From: a virus
Virus record (IMG/VR): IMGVR_UViG_3300023096_000013
Coordinates: 1-35,521 of that record
Strand: one strand, 5' to 3'
Length of the DNA: 35,521 nt
Position numbers and translations under genes: made by a program. The notes beneath the pieces are model-generated. The model was not told where the DNA came from, searched no databases, and worked only from the letters and a program-made list of their open reading frames with translations. Shown piece by piece: positions 29,306 through 35,521 of this stretch; position 1 is the first letter of the stretch, and each line of letters starts with the position of its first letter.

Positions 29306-29333
29306 GATAGAGCCCGTGTTACCGGGCTCTATC
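29306..29333 (-). terminator. Strong terminator before the cassettes
   Basis: GATAGAGCCCG and CGGGCTCTATC make an 11-base-pair stem with a 6-base loop, followed by TTTTTG on the minus strand. It ends the transcript of the small-gene operon 32-29.3 kb. Confidence 0.82.
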
Positions 29334-29356
29334 CCACTGACCTTTTTGATGCGTTG

Positions 29357-29644
29357 TCAGGCAAGAAGGCGGCTTTCTGCCACGCTATCGAACGTCATCT
29401 CGATATACTCGAGGAATTCATTGATGGCTTCGATGCGAAGCATCTCAAGGCGCCTCAACACCTCGTTCTGCGCTTCTTCGTGGGGGACAGGCTCCTCGAT
29501 GACGATTTGCTTAGCCGCCGTGTAGAACCCAGCCCTAACGACAGGGGAGTCGCTATAGCCGTTAGTCTGCAGGAACAGCCGATACGTCTCTTGGAAATCC
29601 TCGATGATATCGTGGGGGTTAACCGTCACCGCCTTGACAATCAT
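29357..29644 (-). CDS. Hypothetical protein, 95 residues
   Basis: MIVKAVTVNPHDIIEDFQET is followed by YRLFLQTNGYSDSPVVRAGF and an acidic helical second half (HEEAQNEVLRRLEMLRIEAI, NEFLEYIEMTFDSV). It is soluble and mostly helical. No family is recognised. The strong terminator lies 23 bases after it. Confidence 0.6.
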   Translation of the reverse strand: MIVKAVTVNPHDIIEDFQETYRLFLQTNGYSDSPVVRAGFYTAAKQIVIEEPVPHEEAQNEVLRRLEMLRIEAINEFLEYIEMTFDSVAESRLLA

Positions 29645-29679
29645 GTGCGGCCTCCGTTTTGGGGGATATGGGTCTGCTT

Positions 29680-29880
29680 TCAGTTCTTTTCCAAATATGC
29701 CATAAGAGCCATCGCGACAAAGCCAGACGCCCAGAATGCATTAACGAGCGCTATACGAGCCCACAATGGCACCTTATCGACTCTTTCATAGATGCTCTGG
29801 TACTTTGCTTTGTTGCGTAGAGGAAGACGCTCGGCGTGACCACTCTTCGAAATCAATAGGGTCGGACCACGGTCGCCCAT
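29680..29880 (-). CDS. Small membrane protein, 66 residues
   Basis: The start at 29880 follows GGAG by 9 bases and overlaps the preceding gene by 95 bases. MGDRGPTLLISKSGHAERLP precedes a C-terminal membrane helix (WARIALVNAFWASGFVAMAL). The large overlap makes the start uncertain; a later start would still keep the helix. Confidence 0.5.
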   Translation of the reverse strand: MGDRGPTLLISKSGHAERLPLRNKAKYQSIYERVDKVPLWARIALVNAFWASGFVAMALMAYLEKN

Positions 29881-29980
29881 TCTTACCACTCCACCCGTCA
29901 GCATCAAGAATGCGTGTGTCTGTGAGAATCTGCCACTCGTCTGGGGTGTGTAATTCATCGGGTGGGTAGACGTATGGCAT
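29786..29980 (-). CDS. Conserved phage small protein, 64 residues
   Basis: The start at 29980 follows GAAAGG. MPYVYPPDELHTPDEWQILT is followed by TRILDADGWSGKNGRPWSDP and IDFEEWSRRASSS. The DADGW...RPW.DPI.FEEW pattern is common in small actinophage proteins of unknown function. It is soluble and acidic. Confidence 0.65.
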   Translation of the reverse strand: MPYVYPPDELHTPDEWQILTDTRILDADGWSGKNGRPWSDPIDFEEWSRRASSSTQQSKVPEHL

Positions 29981-30014
29981 GGTGAACCTTTCGAAGGGTG
30001 TTAATATAATAGCT

Positions 30015-30401
30015 CTAGCGCCTGCTGAGAAGCACGTAGAGGACTCCTGCGGCCACAGCAAGGGGAATGGCTGGTCCGTGCTCCCACTTTCGTAGAAGGC
30101 CCTTCACAGGGTTCTTCACCAGATAGTCGTCCATGAAATCGTTCGGGTGATACGGTCCGGTCTCCTCGACCAGCTTAGCTAGACGTGCGGCCATCTCGTT
30201 CCACGCCCTTCCTTGCTTCACCGACCACTTGACTCGAATGGGTTTCTCGGCAGGGTTCCAGTTCCTGCCGAACTTCTGGTTGAAACGCTGTTGGGCTCGG
30301 TACATCTCTTTGGCCGCCTGGTTATAGCGCTCGGCCAACTTGTCGGAGATCTCGAACTTCAGAGGGCTTTCTTCACCAAACGAATAGATCGACTTAGCCA
30401 T
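30015..30401 (-). CDS. Hypothetical protein with C-terminal membrane helix, 128 residues
   Basis: The ATG at 30401 is chosen over one seven codons earlier because AGAAAGATCG precedes it. KLAERYNQAAKEMYRAQQRF and GRAWNEMAARLAKLVEETGP are helical and soluble. IPLAVAAGVLYVLLSRR is a C-terminal tail anchor. No family is recognised. Confidence 0.55.
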   Translation of the reverse strand: MAKSIYSFGEESPLKFEISDKLAERYNQAAKEMYRAQQRFNQKFGRNWNPAEKPIRVKWSVKQGRAWNEMAARLAKLVEETGPYHPNDFMDDYLVKNPVKGLLRKWEHGPAIPLAVAAGVLYVLLSRR

Positions 30402-30621
30402 GACGATCTTTCTCATCAGCAAGAATATCTTTTATCACGCTAAGAAGCTGCATCTGTACCTCGAGAAAAGTTCCAAGATTGCGAACTTCTTCCTGATTAA
30501 GAGTGAGCGTCTCCTTTCCCGTTGCGCGGTAGGCATCGAGGACCTCGAGAAAACTGGAAAGAAATTCTTGATTTTTCGGAAGACTACTAACTATTAGTTT
30601 TTCGATTTTTTCCTCAGCCAC
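30394..30621 (-). CDS. Hypothetical helical protein, 75 residues
   Basis: A GTG at 30621 follows GGAGGCGATTG and starts one base after the upstream TAG. VAEEKIEKLIVSSLPKNQEF and EEVRNLGTFLEVQMQLLSVI are amphipathic helices. It overlaps the next gene by 8 bases. Confidence 0.5.
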   Translation of the reverse strand: MAEEKIEKLIVSSLPKNQEFLSSFLEVLDAYRATGKETLTLNQEEVRNLGTFLEVQMQLLSVIKDILADEKDRHG

Positions 30622-30622
30622 G

Positions 30623-30916
30623 CTATTCAATCGCCTCCGATAACAATTCTGCAACTCGATCAGTTGCAGATAAGGGTAGCTTTTTTATAGCCTCATCTCG
30701 TTTCTTTTCAAGAAAGCTGATAACTTTGTTTTGAACACGCTCCTTGCTGTACGGAATCTTTCGCACCATCACAAGATACGAGAGGTAGTATACAACGACC
30801 TTCGCTCGATCTTCGTCGCTATCGGTAGGCCATAGACTTTCACCGGCCACATACCCATCACAGATCTGTGCGACTAATTGGTCTACAGTTATTGACGGAG
30901 TCCGGGTCGTAGCCAT
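30623..30916 (-). CDS. Hypothetical protein, first of two tandem paralogues (downstream copy)
   Basis: The 97 residues include DQLVAQICDGYVAGESLWPT, AKVVVYYLSYLVMVRKIPYS and VQNKVISFLEKKRDEAIKKLP. These align with the gene at 30919-31185: a short N-terminal helix, then W, a long helix with YYL, and a C-terminal helix ending in LP. No family is recognised. Confidence 0.6.
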   Translation of the reverse strand: MATTRTPSITVDQLVAQICDGYVAGESLWPTDSDEDRAKVVVYYLSYLVMVRKIPYSKERVQNKVISFLEKKRDEAIKKLPLSATDRVAELLSEAIE

Positions 30917-30918
30917 TT

Positions 30919-31185
30919 TTACGGCACCCTCGACGATAGATCGAACAGATCTTCTATGGACTCATTCGGTAGAGTACGAAATTCATCGTCAAGCCGATCA
31001 TTGATAAACTTGACGATTTTCGTTTGAACATACACCGCTTTGTGCGGTGTAGCCTCAACATCTCGCAAAGCACGAAGATAGAAAATGATGCTTGTTACTT
31101 TTTTATTGTAGTCACTAAATGACCAAATATCTTCGGCCTCTAAGTACGCGTTACAGATTCCTTCCGCTACTTCTTTTTCTGTCAT
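30919..31185 (-). CDS. Hypothetical protein, second of two tandem paralogues (upstream copy)
   Basis: The 88 residues include EVAEGICNAYLEAEDIWSFS, KVTSIIFYLRALRDVEATPH and VQTKIVKFINDRLDDEFRTLP. They share the VA..IC..Y...(E)S/DIW, YLR/S.L and VQ(T/N)K(I/V) pattern with the following gene. Identity is roughly one third by eye. Confidence 0.6.
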   Translation of the reverse strand: MTEKEVAEGICNAYLEAEDIWSFSDYNKKVTSIIFYLRALRDVEATPHKAVYVQTKIVKFINDRLDDEFRTLPNESIEDLFDLSSRVP

Positions 31186-31188
31186 TGG

Positions 31189-31395
31189 TCATCGGCCGAC
31201 GAGCCGCTTTAGCGTGGAGATGGACACCGCCGGTCGCGGCTCGGCGAGGGGCATCTCGCTCTTCTCCCACAGCTCACTGACGTCCTGATCGATGTACTGA
31301 ACCTTCTGCCAGACGATCAACGCTCCGACAGGAATCAACACCAGGTACGACAGAGCAACGAATCCGGTGACTTTTTCGAGCTTGAGCCTACGCAT
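31189..31395 (-). CDS. Small membrane protein, 68 residues
   Basis: MRRLKLEKVTGFVALSYLVL and IPVGALIVWQKVQYIDQDVS give a basic N-terminus and one membrane helix at about residues 9-29. The rest is a soluble tail with SEMPLAEPRPAVSISTLKRL. It is a possible lysis or membrane protein but no family is recognised. Confidence 0.55.
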   Translation of the reverse strand: MRRLKLEKVTGFVALSYLVLIPVGALIVWQKVQYIDQDVSELWEKSEMPLAEPRPAVSISTLKRLVGR

Positions 31396-31418
31396 GAGTA
31401 ATCAGTACTCTCTTTCTA

Positions 31419-31532
31419 CTAGTTCTTCTTGGGCTCAGGGGTAGGTTCTGGAGTGGGGTTTGGTGGTGGGGTCCGCGGTGGAGCAATTGGTTGCCATGGC
31501 GGATCCATGGGGTTGGGGTTGAAGATGCGCAC
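31419..31532 (-). CDS. Proline-rich small protein, 37 residues
   Basis: A GTG at 31532 follows TAAGGA and encodes VRIFNPNPMDPPWQPIAPPR followed by TPPPNPTPEPTPEPKKN. Pro makes up about two fifths of it. The stop of the upstream gene overlaps its ribosome site. No family is recognised. Confidence 0.5.
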   Translation of the reverse strand: MRIFNPNPMDPPWQPIAPPRTPPPNPTPEPTPEPKKN

Positions 31533-31540
31533 GTTAATCC

Positions 31541-31639
31541 TTACTTCAGAATACGGCTAACGACGAAGCCGATAACTACACCGATGACTAACGGTTTCTT
31601 GTTGGTCAGGACGTAGTCCTTGATGTCGTCGACGTTCAT
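31541..31639 (-). CDS. Very small membrane protein, 32 residues
   Basis: AAGGAG lies 6 bases before the ATG at 31639. MNVDDIKDYVLTNKKPLVIG followed by VVIGFVVSRILK has one hydrophobic helix and basic ends. It lies among other one-span proteins in the operon. Confidence 0.6.
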   Translation of the reverse strand: MNVDDIKDYVLTNKKPLVIGVVIGFVVSRILK

Positions 31640-31651
31640 GTACCACTCCTT

Positions 31652-31933
31652 CTAGAGAACGAAAATGTTGAGTAGGATCGCGAGCAAAATAACTGCTCCG
31701 TAAAACAACATTTCTTTCGCGGACAAGTTAGTAGGATCCGAAATCACAATACGTAAATTGGCGTTTCCGGTCTCCTTACTTTCCGTCAAAGTAAGCTCCA
31801 GGTGAAGTTTTTTATCCGTATACTTAGGGTTCTTATCGAGAAGGTCGGTAAGAATATCCTTAGCAACGTCAACGTGGTCTTTGTCGAGTCGTGGATATAA
31901 TGTCGTAGTAGACTCGTAAAGTTTTTTGGGCAC
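31652..31933 (-). CDS. Tail-anchored small protein, 93 residues
   Basis: A GTG at 31933 follows GGAGAATCC. The soluble part includes DVAKDILTDLLDKNPKYTDK and LHLELTLTESKETGNANLRI. A C-terminal membrane helix follows (LFYGAVILLAILLNIFVL). No family is recognised. Confidence 0.58.
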   Translation of the reverse strand: MPKKLYESTTTLYPRLDKDHVDVAKDILTDLLDKNPKYTDKKLHLELTLTESKETGNANLRIVISDPTNLSAKEMLFYGAVILLAILLNIFVL

Positions 31934-31969
31934 GGATTCTCCGGCTTAGATGCTATTTTGGGTAAATAA

Positions 31970-32007
31970 ATGCGTGGCAGGGACCTCGAAAGACCCCCGC
32001 CACGCAT
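31970..32007 (-). terminator. Terminator after the 151-residue gene
   Basis: ATGCGTGGC and GCCACGCAT flank a partly paired centre and are followed by TTATTTACC on the minus strand. It starts 10 bases after the stop of the gene 32018-32473. Confidence 0.7.
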
Positions 32008-32017
32008 CGTCGCATAA

Positions 32018-32473
32018 CTAGTTGGCGGTCTTAAAGCTAGCCGTCATATTGTTGCGCGGCCCCGGACCTGGGACCGGGAAATTACGCACGTTGCTTGCGG
32101 GCTCTGTGGCCGTAGTAGAGGGTGCCTCCCCAGACCCCTGCGTACTAATATCGTCATCGCCATCGGAACCCAGAAGATCTTCTTCAACCTCGAAGAATTG
32201 CTGAAGAAGCCACTCCTCCAGATACACCTTAAAGCTTCGGTGCAGACCCATACGATTGCGAATAACGGATACCACAATCCACGTACCGGGGTATGCCTCC
32301 GTCTGCCACCTCTTAGTGGGGTTATCCACAGGCACTCGAACAAACAAAGGCTTATCGTTGCCATCCGTGACAACTGTGCCTTGGCACCACTTCGCGAGGG
32401 AGTGCATGTTCTCTTCGGTAACCTTGTGGCCCTTCACAAAGAAAGGCTTACGCATGAACCGGGTGGCCTTCAC
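32018..32473 (-). CDS. Hypothetical protein, 151 residues
   Basis: A GTG at 32473 follows AGAGGAAA. MKATRFMRKPFFVKGHKVTE, LAKWCQGTVVTDGNDKPLFV and RWQTEAYPGTWIVVSVIRNR form a beta-rich domain. An acidic linker (EEDLLGSDGDDDIS) and a disordered Ser/Thr/Pro tail follow. The N-terminal domain is common in actinophage early regions but unnamed. The region 32474-32614 upstream has no gene; I see only a weak hairpin there. Confidence 0.6.
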   Translation of the reverse strand: MKATRFMRKPFFVKGHKVTEENMHSLAKWCQGTVVTDGNDKPLFVRVPVDNPTKRWQTEAYPGTWIVVSVIRNRMGLHRSFKVYLEEWLLQQFFEVEEDLLGSDGDDDISTQGSGEAPSTTATEPASNVRNFPVPGPGPRNNMTASFKTAN

Positions 32474-32614
32474 TTAACAATTTCCTCTCGCGGAAAGGAT
32501 AAATAGATGTGTATTGTCTATGTGTTGCTAACTCTTAACTACGCCGGCCCCCACATGCGCAAAAAGAGTGTATCACAGGCATTTCTGTAGCACCCTACTT
32601 TTGCTAACTTGTTG

Positions 32615-32821
32615 CTATGCTTCGTAGTACCAACGGATCTCGCCGTAGCAGAGGTAGTTTGGACGAACCCACCCAGGAAGAAGATCGGAATTTAGAACCG
32701 GCCAGCACCAATAGCCGGAACCCTTATCACTCCGTGCACCCACGACATTCTTCTCCACCAACTCCTCGATAGCAGCGAACTCTATAAGCGCTTCATCGTA
32801 TTCGGCCTCGGTAAGATCCAT
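32615..32821 (-). CDS. Hypothetical acidic protein, 68 residues
   Basis: MDLTEAEYDEALIEFAAIEE is a helical N-terminus. A Trp/Tyr/Cys-rich half follows (SGYWCWPVLNSDLLPGWVRP, NYLCYGEIRWYYEA). AGAAAGG precedes the ATG. It follows the single-strand-binding-like gene by 22 bases. No family is recognised. Confidence 0.55.
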   Translation of the reverse strand: MDLTEAEYDEALIEFAAIEELVEKNVVGARSDKGSGYWCWPVLNSDLLPGWVRPNYLCYGEIRWYYEA

Positions 32822-32843
32822 TGGTAAAATACCTTTCTATTGG

Positions 32844-33443
32844 TTAGTCGAAGTCTTCCCGGTATTCCCCCTCGATGATCTTCTCGTGGTCGATACCCGA
32901 CTCGAGAGCCTTACCGTCGCTGCGCCCGCCCGAACCACCCAGCTGCTGCTCGAGATGCGCGTACTTGGACTCGAGGTCGTCCTCGTACATAGTGAAGAAC
33001 ATCGACTGCAGATAAGCCGTACGACCGCTCGATCCATCGTCCCGCTTCCAATCGTGCGCCACGATGGTGAGGTCGATCAGAGCTGGCTCGAGCTTGTCCA
33101 ACATTCCAATTAGGTCTGGGGTAAGAAGCGTCTTGCTACGTCCGAGACCAGTCTCTGGGTCTACATTGCTAACTAGATATGCCCGCGGTGGACGGTTATC
33201 GAAGTTAACCTTAACCTTGAGGTGATATAGCTGCTGCTCGTCCTCTTCACGCCGCTTTAGAGGCTTAACGTTCCAGCCCCCCGCCTCGAGCCGATTGGCG
33301 TCCTCTTCGCCAATCATAACGCTGAAGTTGCGATCGCCCTGGAAGTTGTACCTTCGCTTTTCCCCTGCGAAGTTGCGGAAAATAATTGCCGTATCTTCGA
33401 ACGTAACGGTTTCTCGCCGTCGAGCCCTCAGTGCGCCAGACAT
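32844..33443 (-). CDS. Single-strand DNA-binding-like protein
   Basis: The 199-residue protein resembles the ssDNA-binding family of actinophages: FEDTAIIFRNFAGEKRRYNF, DRNFSVMIGEEDANRLEAGG, WNVKPLKRREEDEQQLYHLK and TAYLQSMFFTMYEDDLESKYA. It would coat single strands at the phage fork. The tail is acidic (KIIEGEYREDFD), as usual in SSB proteins that recruit partners. The start overlaps the stop of the upstream zinc-finger gene (TAATG). Confidence 0.75.
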   Translation of the reverse strand: MSGALRARRRETVTFEDTAIIFRNFAGEKRRYNFQGDRNFSVMIGEEDANRLEAGGWNVKPLKRREEDEQQLYHLKVKVNFDNRPPRAYLVSNVDPETGLGRSKTLLTPDLIGMLDKLEPALIDLTIVAHDWKRDDGSSGRTAYLQSMFFTMYEDDLESKYAHLEQQLGGSGGRSDGKALESGIDHEKIIEGEYREDFD

Positions 33444-33616
33444 TATACGGTATCCTTCAGTTGCTTGAGTTTTTTAAGTTTGTCTCGTCGAGCCGCGTGC
33501 CACTGGCCTAAAGGTATCTGTTTAATCCAGACCCGTGACCCTACCTTACCAACAACGCAGGGATGCGTGCCCGACCACCCGCAAACGTCGCAGGCGAAAG
33601 AGGTAGATTTGGTCAT
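33443..33616 (-). CDS. Small zinc-finger-like protein, 57 residues
   Basis: AAGGA lies 3 bases before the ATG at 33616. MTKSTSFACDVCGWSGTHPC gives CxxC plus a further His-x-Cys. A basic end follows (HAARRDKLKKLKQLKDTV). It is likely a zinc ribbon that binds nucleic acid. It overlaps the next gene as TAATG. Confidence 0.55.
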   Translation of the reverse strand: MTKSTSFACDVCGWSGTHPCVVGKVGSRVWIKQIPLGQWHAARRDKLKKLKQLKDTV

Positions 33617-33639
33617 CTGTCCTTGTATTGATTGACTTA

Positions 33640-33822
33640 TTAAGCTTGTTCGTATTCCGGCTTCAACAGTAATTCAACAGTCAAGCCATTTTCGGAGGCA
33701 AATTCGAGAAGTTCCTGGAAGCTCGTACTAACCTTGTGTATAACCACGGCAACTTCGTTTGTCTTCACGTCGAAAGTACCGACGTCTTCGTTACCTAAAA
33801 TAACAAGGCCGCGGATAGTCAT
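33640..33822 (-). CDS. Hypothetical protein, 60 residues
   Basis: AAGGAGG lies 11 bases before the ATG at 33822, followed by GTATCTAATTA. MTIRGLVILGNEDVGTFDVK, EVAVVIHKVSTSFQELLEFA and a short C-terminal strand give a beta-alpha-beta pattern. No family is recognised. Confidence 0.55.
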   Translation of the reverse strand: MTIRGLVILGNEDVGTFDVKTNEVAVVIHKVSTSFQELLEFASENGLTVELLLKPEYEQA

Positions 33823-33866
33823 TAATTAGATACCCTCCTTCTCTCCCGCTCTCATCCACCCACAAA

Positions 33867-33902
33867 GGCGACGGCGCCAGCTGTTAAGCCAACGCCGTCG
33901 CC
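33867..33902 (-). terminator. Strong terminator
   Basis: GGCGACGGCG and CGCCGTCGCC form the outer stem and wobble pairs extend it to about 15 pairs around TTAACA; TTTG follows on the minus strand. It separates the genes at 34-35.5 kb from the SSB operon. Confidence 0.75.
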
Positions 33903-34001
33903 TATCCGCTTACTTATATGGCCGATTCACGCAGCACCACGCACAATGCGTCCCGCCCTGGTGAATATGTCGCCACCGCCAAAAATGCCAGCAGGTGCGC
34001 A

Positions 34002-34307
34002 TTAGCTCGCGTTGGTGTTGCGAGCAACTTCCCAGTTCTCGACGAACATGTCGTTCTGGATAATCTCAAAGGTCGCGTCGTCGTGGCGCACGATCCAGTC
34101 GCCCATAGGGCAGAACTTCACGCCGTCCAGAGTCGGAAACTGAACACCAGCGGGGTGAATCGCGCCGCTCTCATCCCGAACATTGGTGTCGCTGGTGATA
34201 ACACGACCCATCAGGTTGAATGCAATCAGATTTGCCTGATCCTCGGTAACCTGAATCGCCTTGATTCGCTCGGAGACCTTCGGCTTGACCTTGTAAACAC
34301 GGAACAT
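34002..34307 (-). CDS. Hypothetical protein, 101 residues
   Basis: The start at 34307 follows GAAAGG; the longer ORF is shadow. MFRVYKVKPKVSERIKAIQV, TEDQANLIAFNLMGRVITSD, LDGVKFCPMGDWIVRHDDAT and FEIIQNDMFVENWEV form a compact beta-rich domain. The CPMGDWIVRHDD part is frequent in phage proteins of unknown role (resembling DUF-type PGDWI proteins). Confidence 0.6.
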   Translation of the reverse strand: MFRVYKVKPKVSERIKAIQVTEDQANLIAFNLMGRVITSDTNVRDESGAIHPAGVQFPTLDGVKFCPMGDWIVRHDDATFEIIQNDMFVENWEVARNTNAS

Positions 34308-34356
34308 GAGAGATGGAACCTTTCTGATTGTATGAATATAAATGGTCGAACGGGTG

Positions 34357-34536
34357 TTACTTGATCGAGGAGCCCTTGCGGATCTTCTTGCCCAACGACC
34401 GCCAGAACTTCTCCCGACGCTCTCGCTCCAGTGGGTTTTCCTCCCGCTTCGCAGCCGGGCCATACTTGATAACGCCATTCGTACCAAGCGTAGCCAGGAT
34501 AACGCGATTGCCGTCCGAGTCCAGAACCTTCTGCAT
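34357..34536 (-). CDS. Small basic protein, 59 residues
   Basis: The start at 34536 follows GGAG by 10 bases. MQKVLDSDGNRVILATLGTN is followed by GVIKYGPAAKREENPLERER and a Lys-rich end. It may bind nucleic acid. No family is recognised. Confidence 0.5.
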   Translation of the reverse strand: MQKVLDSDGNRVILATLGTNGVIKYGPAAKREENPLERERREKFWRSLGKKIRKGSSIK

Positions 34537-34595
34537 TACGGTTAAGCTCCTGTGCAATATAATGGGGGATGGTTGAGCATGTTCTATGTTACCAC

Positions 34596-34700
34596 TTACC
34601 GCGAATAACCATTACTGGTCCGACGGCGAACCCTCGAGGAATTCGCCGGAATATGGGGCGGAGGCGCCAGCTCCTCGAAAGGAACCAGCGCTGTCCGCAT
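34596..34700 (-). CDS. Possible small ORF, 34 residues
   Basis: The ATG at 34700 opens MRTALVPFEELAPPPHIPAN followed by SSRVRRRTSNGYSR. No clear ribosome site. It would fill the gap between the polymerase gene and the small basic gene. A GTG at 34717 in another frame is an alternative. Confidence 0.3.
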   Translation of the reverse strand: MRTALVPFEELAPPPHIPANSSRVRRRTSNGYSR

Positions 34701-34738
34701 TCTACGCCCATTCGCACCAAGATCCTACCGATCTAATT

Positions 34739-35521
34739 TTAGGAAAGGAACTCATCGACCGTACTAAAGCTACTACCCTCAACAAACTTCTCGAGGTTAG
34801 CAACAGCCTCAGTCACTAGGTTCTCGAAATAATCGAGATCGATAGCTTCTGCGGGCAACCCCAAACCAACGTTGGAATCCACCCACAGTCGGCCCTTAGT
34901 GCCCTGGACTGCATACGCCTTACCGTCCTTGACTCGCCACAGCTGACCTCCGCCGTAACCTTCCTTAACGGGGGTGAAGCGACCAGTCTTACCGACGAAG
35001 ATGAGGTTCTCAAGCGCTCGATCATAGATCTTAGCTTGCTCTACCTCAGATATACCAGTCTTCTTCATCTTCTTCATAATGGCGGTGGCGCGGTCGACCC
35101 AGCCACCCTCTACCTCGTCGAGAATTAGGTCGTCGCTATTATCTAGCGTTCCCCACGCTGCAACGCCGTCGCCATTCTCGTGCATTCCGAAATCGAGACA
35201 CAACGCGCTCTGCAGAACATGCTTCGTTTCGCAGAAATCGTTGTAGTTGATGTCGTCCGAATATCCGAACAACTTCTTGAAGACGTACGGGTGTTGGTAT
35301 TGCGAGCCGGTGGCGGACCAGCAGTTAGAGATGCACTCATCCTTCTTGGCCACATAGACCGCGTCGTTTACCAATCCGAGCTTGGCATACGTGACTTCGT
35401 GCTCCATATCGTAGCCGTACTTATCGGCAAAGAGCTTGACCTGCTCGATGATCTCCGGTGTTGCGTTGGGGATCTTGACCGAGTCGGTCTTAATATGAGC
35501 AACAGTGTAGCCCTGCTCTTC
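34739..35521 (-). CDS. DNA polymerase, family B-like, C-terminal part
   Basis: The frame is open to the right edge (261 codons). It begins inside the palm: VAHIKTDSVKIPNATPEIIE contains the TDS of motif C, with the catalytic Asp. FADKYGYDMEHEVTYAKLGL and VNDAVYVAKKDE match phage polymerases of this type. HPYVFKKLF and a thumb-like end (LENLIFVGKTGRFTPVKEGY, GGGQLWRVKDGKAYAVQGTK) follow. It replicates the phage genome. Exonuclease and finger domains lie outside the window. It is the most upstream gene seen in the transcription unit. Confidence 0.82.
   Translation of the reverse strand, partial: EEQGYTVAHIKTDSVKIPNATPEIIEQVKLFADKYGYDMEHEVTYAKLGLVNDAVYVAKKDECISNCWSATGSQYQHPYVFKKLFGYSDDINYNDFCETKHVLQSALCLDFGMHENGDGVAAWGTLDNSDDLILDEVEGGWVDRATAIMKKMKKTGISEVEQAKIYDRALENLIFVGKTGRFTPVKEGYGGGQLWRVKDGKAYAVQGTKGRLWVDSNVGLGLPAEAIDLDYFENLVTEAVANLEKFVEGSSFSTVDEFLS

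Noticed and set aside
34586-34819. Plus-strand ORF of 77 codons
   Set aside because: It has a plausible composition but would be the only plus-strand gene, has no clear ribosome site and its second half is antisense to the polymerase.
1-35521. CRISPR arrays, integrase, attachment sites, insertion sequences
   Set aside because: No regular short repeats with spacers, no recombinase or transposase motifs and no terminal inverted repeats were seen.

Overview
The window is a contiguous 35.5 kb piece of a tailed double-stranded DNA phage with siphovirus-type genes. Every gene I accept is on the minus strand, so transcription runs from right to left. It contains no host genes, integrase or CRISPR array. 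The host is probably an actinobacterium: the single-strand-binding-like protein, the SNF2-like helicase and the HK97-type head genes all resemble actinophage versions. This rests on remembered family resemblance, not a search.

Layout, right to left in the direction of transcription: (1) 35521-32615: C-terminus of a family-B-like DNA polymerase, several small genes and an ssDNA-binding-like protein. (2) 32473-27368: about fifteen small proteins, many with one membrane segment. Three of them (29247-28325) form repeated promoter-gene-terminator cassettes. A DUF3310 protein and a small zinc-binding protein follow. (3) 27390-25141: an SNF2-like helicase interrupted by two blocks that look protein-coding in other reading frames. 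(4) 25140-23225: a regulatory region with repeated motifs, a NUMOD4-HNH homing endonuclease, a VRR-NUC-like nuclease and a Cas4/RecB-like nuclease. (5) 23222-20478: a 914-residue protein that I read as a single-chain, two-barrel RNA polymerase (YonO/QDE-1 type). (6) 20478-17540: a conserved phage protein, a tRNA-like element, a cysteine-peptidase-like protein, a head-fibre-like protein, a small-terminase-like protein, the packaging HNH nuclease and DUF6275. (7) 17475-15970: an Acb2-like cyclic-nucleotide sponge, an acidic protein, the M15-type endolysin and a Tad2 (DUF2829) sponge. (8) 15954-1: connector, large terminase, portal, protease-capsid fusion, head completion proteins, tail tube, chaperone, tube paralogue, tail-associated lysin with an NlpC/P60 domain, and a truncated tape-measure gene.

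The most striking theme is a short N-terminal motif, H(Y/F)GVKGMKWG, in four proteins encoded around the terminase and portal, one of them with an HExxH metallopeptidase motif. A divergent version (HYGILRKSGRYPWGSG) starts the RNA polymerase. My working hypothesis is that the motif targets proteins into the procapsid. The phage would then package and inject an RNA polymerase plus accessory proteins, in the manner of N4 or crAss-like phages but in a siphovirus context. Two predicted anti-defence sponges, Acb2-like and Tad2, flank the endolysin and suggest exposure to CBASS and Thoeris defence.
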